Position numbers and translations under genes: made by a program
NCBI GenBank assembly: GCA_963667815.1
Contig: OY764021.1
DNA from: Saccharicrinis sp963667815
GTDB lineage: Bacteria > Bacteroidota > Bacteroidia > Bacteroidales > Marinilabiliaceae
Length of the DNA: 64,000 nucleotides
Reading direction: 5' to 3' (one strand)
Notes under the pieces: generated by a model
Database searches by the model: none
Seen by the model: the letters and a program-made list of their open reading frames with translations, nothing else
Told to the model about the DNA's origin: nothing
Shown here: piece after piece, positions 61,174-64,000 of the stretch
How the letters are laid out: the number at the start of each line of letters is the position of its first letter
How positions within the stretch are numbered: the stretch's first letter is position 1

Positions 61174-61246
61174 TAAATATCGTTTGAAGGGCATGATAAG
61201 CAGGGTTTGTATGATATTTATTAATTAGGTAGGAGAGCTAAAATAG

Positions 61247-61279
61247 AAAGGCAACATAGTTTTATGTTGCCTTTTTTTT
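61247..61279 (+). terminator. strong plus-strand terminator without an intact gene
   Basis: Perfect 12-bp stem aaaggcaacata / tatgttgccttt, 4-nt loop, eight T. The only upstream plus-strand candidate is the XRE remnant (or an unknown small RNA). Confidence 0.85.
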
Positions 61280-61439
61280 ATCCCATTTTTTGATATTCTC
61301 AGTGTATTGATAAGTGTAAACTCGAAAAATATTTATTTTCAATCAAAAAAAAATCGTAAATTGAATATACAAAGGTTCATTATAAGTGCCTTTTATATCA
61401 ATATTTAGAGTTTTTATAGTAAACCTAATACCTGAAATT

Positions 61440-62519
61440 ATGAAAGATGAAGTTATAATAAAGGTCAAGCACTTTTCTGTCACAATACTTTATGCTATCC
61501 TGGTTTGGTTTTTAGATTCAACCATTGATTATTTATTTTTTTCTGAGGGTAAAAGTTATTCTGATATTGCTTTTTTTCAAATATCAAGTGTTGAATTGTA
61601 TCATCGTTTAATTTTTATAGGATTTATCCTTTTATATGGTGTTATACAGGGAGGTAGATTACTACATCAAAAACAAAAGAATAGTGCCTTTAGAAGAGTG
61701 AATAATGAGTTGCTTTTGAACAAAGAAAAACTAATCAAAGCAAATGAAGATTTATCAATGAATAATGATAAATTCATTAGTTATCTTGAAAATTCACCTT
61801 ACGGTATAATGGTGCTTTACCCTAATAAAAAGATATATGAGGGAAATTCAGAAATGGGAAATATTTTTGGGTGTGCCAGACGCGAATTGGAAAAATTGAC
61901 ATTTTGGGATCTGATTCCTGATTTTGCAAAAAAGATGGGTGATAATCTTTTTGAAAAAGTTGACAAACAGGGTAGTGGATCTGCTGATTTACCTTACTTA
62001 AATCAGTTAAAGGAAATTCGTTTTTGTAAAATAAAAGCCATTAAATTGGATGATGGCAATACATTAGTGTTTTTTACCGATATAACTAAAAGTTTGGAAG
62101 CAGATAAAAAACTCAAGGAAAGTGATAATCGGTTTCATTCTATTTTTAATGATGTTGATAATATTGCCGTTCAGGGCTATGATAAAGATAGATGCGTAAT
62201 CTATTGGAATAAAGCAAGTGAATCATTATATGGTTATACAAGTGAAGAAGCTTTAGGACGGAAATTAGAAGACCTAATTATTCCTGATAAAATTAAAGAT
62301 AATGTTATTGCCGGTATTGTAAATTGGTACGAAAATAATGAACCTATACCTTCAGGCGAGCTTTATTTAAAAGGAAAAAATGGTAAGCCGGTACATGTAT
62401 ATTCTAATCATGTTATGATTAATAAACTCAATGGGAATAAGGAAATGTTTTGTGTTGATATAGAGTTGGACAACTTATGTAATAAAAAAGAGCGTTTAGT
62501 GAATGTAAACAAGAATTAA
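61440..62519 (+). CDS. membrane PAS-PAS protein without output domain
   Basis: About 359 residues from the ATG at 61440; a GTG at 61386 gives an unlikely extension. Two TM helices (SVTILYAILVWFLDSTIDYL, FIGFILLYGVIQGG), a coiled-coil linker (VNNELLLNKEKLIKANEDLS), then two PAS domains (about 115-225 and 235-345; VIYWNKASESLYGYTSEEAL). The chain ends soon after the second PAS, where a histidine kinase or cyclase would normally follow; no kinase remnant was seen downstream. Either a truncated kinase or a signalling adaptor. Confidence 0.82.
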   Translation: MKDEVIIKVKHFSVTILYAILVWFLDSTIDYLFFSEGKSYSDIAFFQISSVELYHRLIFIGFILLYGVIQGGRLLHQKQKNSAFRRVNNELLLNKEKLIKANEDLSMNNDKFISYLENSPYGIMVLYPNKKIYEGNSEMGNIFGCARRELEKLTFWDLIPDFAKKMGDNLFEKVDKQGSGSADLPYLNQLKEIRFCKIKAIKLDDGNTLVFFTDITKSLEADKKLKESDNRFHSIFNDVDNIAVQGYDKDRCVIYWNKASESLYGYTSEEALGRKLEDLIIPDKIKDNVIAGIVNWYENNEPIPSGELYLKGKNGKPVHVYSNHVMINKLNGNKEMFCVDIELDNLCNKKERLVNVNKN

Positions 62520-62574
62520 TGACAAACAAAATTTGCAAGAAACTATCTGTTTGATTAAGGGTGATTTTAACAAC

Positions 62575-62616
62575 AACGGAGTACTATTATTATGATTTAG
62601 TACTCCGTTTTTTTAT
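62575..62616. terminator. bidirectional terminator
   Basis: 11-bp stem aacggagtact / agtactccgtt with T-run, between the convergent PAS and metalloprotease genes. Confidence 0.85.
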
Positions 62617-62619
62617 GAA

Positions 62620-64000
62620 TTACTTATTTGAAGTTATTGTTTTATAAAGTAAAGTGTAATGCGCTTTATTGGCTCCTTTCATTTTACTTTTTACAAGTTT
62701 CTCAGCTTGTCCCAATTCATTTAAAGCAGCCATAACAACAAAATGATCAGCAAAGCTTATTTTAGCTGCATTGCCTGAGGTAAGTGCATCTTCAGCATTA
62801 ATGTTAGAATTAAATAATTTAGAAGATGCATTGGGCTTTAAATGATTTTTTGAACCATAAGCCATGTTTATTAAATTGTGCACATAGGCTTGTTGAAGAA
62901 TAATGTCTGTTTCTGATAATTCACCATCTTTTGCTAATCCCCATATAAGATTGCTTAGTTCACTTAAATATTCTTCTGAAGAAAATACCGGGCGATAAGT
63001 TTCAATTCGCTGAAAAAAGAAACCATTCATCATTTGATCCAGAGATCCTACAATTAGTTTGTAATAATCATTTTTCAAAGAACCTAATCGGTCTTCAATA
63101 TCTTTATTGAGTAACCATTTACTCTCTGCAATTTCTTCAACAACCCAATTTATAGCTTCAATCTGTTTTTCTTTCTCTACAGGAGTGAACAACGGAATAT
63201 CTTCTCCTTCAACTGAAAAATACTGATAAGCCCCACCAATGTACGACATAGAGTGTTCAAGATAGCGTTCGTATTGTTTTGTTACTTCTTTGTAAATCTG
63301 GCGTAAGTAATCGTATTCCTTATTTGGTTCGGTACACCATTCAACCAGGTGTTCCATAATATATTTCAGGTTCTTCATTCCATAAGTACCTGCTTTTACT
63401 GCATCATCACCTAAAGCTTCAGCCTGGGCTGCAGGATCTCCGGAAATTCCCATTGCAAATTGAGGTGTAAAACGGAATGTTGGATCATCAGCCTGGTCTA
63501 AAAGCAATTGATTTAAAGTTTCGTATTCATCTGATGGTTTGGTGATATTAGGATACCACTTATAGCCATATTCAACTGCAAATATATCATAAACACCCAA
63601 TAGAGGAGGAGCAAGCGCAGTAACATTGTCGCCAGGTTGGGCAATGTAGTTATTACGGGCATAATCCATTATTGACGGAGTTGAACCATATTTGTTTGTA
63701 AAAGTGGCCGAACGTAATGAATCAACAGGGAAAGCATATGATGCTCTCATATTATGCTGAAAACCTAAAGTATGTCCCATTTCATGAGCTACAGCATAGC
63801 GAATTAGCCGTCCCATCTTTTCATCTGAATATATTTTTTCACGAGAAGCTTCTTCTACGGCGCCACATTGCACCAAACGCCAGTCGTGCAGTTTTTCAAT
63901 AACATCAGCAAACCAGTAGATATCACCCTTTAGAATTTCGCCGGAACGAGGATCAATCCATCGCGTACCTTGAGCGTTTATGGTTGAGTTAGGAACATAT
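62620..64000 (-). CDS. zinc-dependent metalloprotease (DUF4953/DUF5117 type), 5' part outside window
   Basis: C-terminal 460 codons of a large exported metallopeptidase. The frame stays open to the right edge (upstream it reads RWIDPRSGEIL and DIYWFADVIEKLHDW), so the start is outside. Zinc motif HEMGHTLGFQHN (HExxHxxGxxH) followed by the Met-turn-like STPSIMDYARNN marks a metzincin-like catalytic site. The remainder is helical C-terminal domain (YDIFAVEYGYKWYP, GTYGMKNLKYIMEHL). The family is common in Bacteroidota, secreted, substrate unknown. Confidence 0.9.
   Translation of the reverse strand, partial: YVPNSTINAQGTRWIDPRSGEILKGDIYWFADVIEKLHDWRLVQCGAVEEASREKIYSDEKMGRLIRYAVAHEMGHTLGFQHNMRASYAFPVDSLRSATFTNKYGSTPSIMDYARNNYIAQPGDNVTALAPPLLGVYDIFAVEYGYKWYPNITKPSDEYETLNQLLLDQADDPTFRFTPQFAMGISGDPAAQAEALGDDAVKAGTYGMKNLKYIMEHLVEWCTEPNKEYDYLRQIYKEVTKQYERYLEHSMSYIGGAYQYFSVEGEDIPLFTPVEKEKQIEAINWVVEEIAESKWLLNKDIEDRLGSLKNDYYKLIVGSLDQMMNGFFFQRIETYRPVFSSEEYLSELSNLIWGLAKDGELSETDIILQQAYVHNLINMAYGSKNHLKPNASSKLFNSNINAEDALTSGNAAKISFADHFVVMAALNELGQAEKLVKSKMKGANKAHYTLLYKTITSNK

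Overview
The window is AT-rich chromosomal DNA of a member of the Bacteroidota, most likely a marine Bacteroidales/Marinilabiliales-type organism. The phylum call rests on several things: two secreted proteins with type IX secretion (T9SS) C-terminal sorting domains, Bacteroidota-type promoter elements (TAnnTTTG boxes), little Shine-Dalgarno sequence, and families typical of the phylum (DUF3857 transglutaminase-like proteins, DUF4369/TlpA lipoproteins, DUF4953-type metalloprotease, S9 peptidases). The order is an inference only. No tRNA, rRNA, CRISPR array, transposase, integrase or phage gene was seen. The only clear debris is a decayed XRE-type regulator near 61.1 kb.

Layout. 1-22.3 kb is mostly plus-strand housekeeping: M17 aminopeptidase (cut by the left edge), pdxA, a secreted beta-helix protein plus a five-repeat T9SS protein, a membrane lytic transglycosylase, uvrA, a TGS-domain nucleoside kinase, a sensor histidine kinase, a membrane-anchored DEDDh exonuclease paired with a cNMP/CBS/DUF294 protein, lpdA (minus strand), a DUF1573 protein with a long leader, meaB and a TlpA-like lipoprotein. 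22.3-33.5 kb is minus strand: an S9 peptidase, a four-gene envelope operon (DUF2339, DUF3999 and two DUF3857/transglutaminase-like proteins, one without the catalytic Cys), and a short DmeF-like cation transporter without a C-terminal domain. 33.5-43.2 kb is accessory: an 11-bp minisatellite with an inverted copy, a LURP-one-related protein, a T9SS protein, two paralogous small barrel proteins, a quinone/catechol-themed run (Crp-like regulator, YceI, YgiD, QorB) and an 11-repeat WG protein.

43.2-55.3 kb is the most unusual part. A nitrilase-family amidohydrolase is followed by a tightly overlapped operon in which a urea-transporter domain is fused to an M23 peptidase-like domain and followed by a TPR/outer-membrane-barrel protein and a TPR protein. 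Upstream of this operon lies a 125-bp tandem repeat array. Further on are a DUF4405 membrane protein, a three-gene cassette (PqqD-like protein, ATP-grasp ligase, PLP-dependent decarboxylase) with no radical SAM partner, and an ECF sigma / anti-sigma / Spy-like sensor / Gly-Asn-rich secreted protein module.

55.4-64 kb holds a three-gene lipid-linked sugar transfer operon (GT2, duplicated LAB_N, ArnT-like), an oligopeptidase B-like lipoprotein, the XRE remnant with its own strong terminator, a PAS protein with no output domain, and a zinc metalloprotease cut by the right edge.

Envelope biogenesis and extracellular protein/peptide turnover dominate: three peptidases beyond M17, M23 and lytic transglycosylase domains, T9SS cargo, OM barrels and lipid-A-type glycosylation. 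The two best candidates for undescribed systems are the urea-transporter/M23/TPR-barrel operon and the PqqD/ATP-grasp/decarboxylase cassette beside the ECF module.
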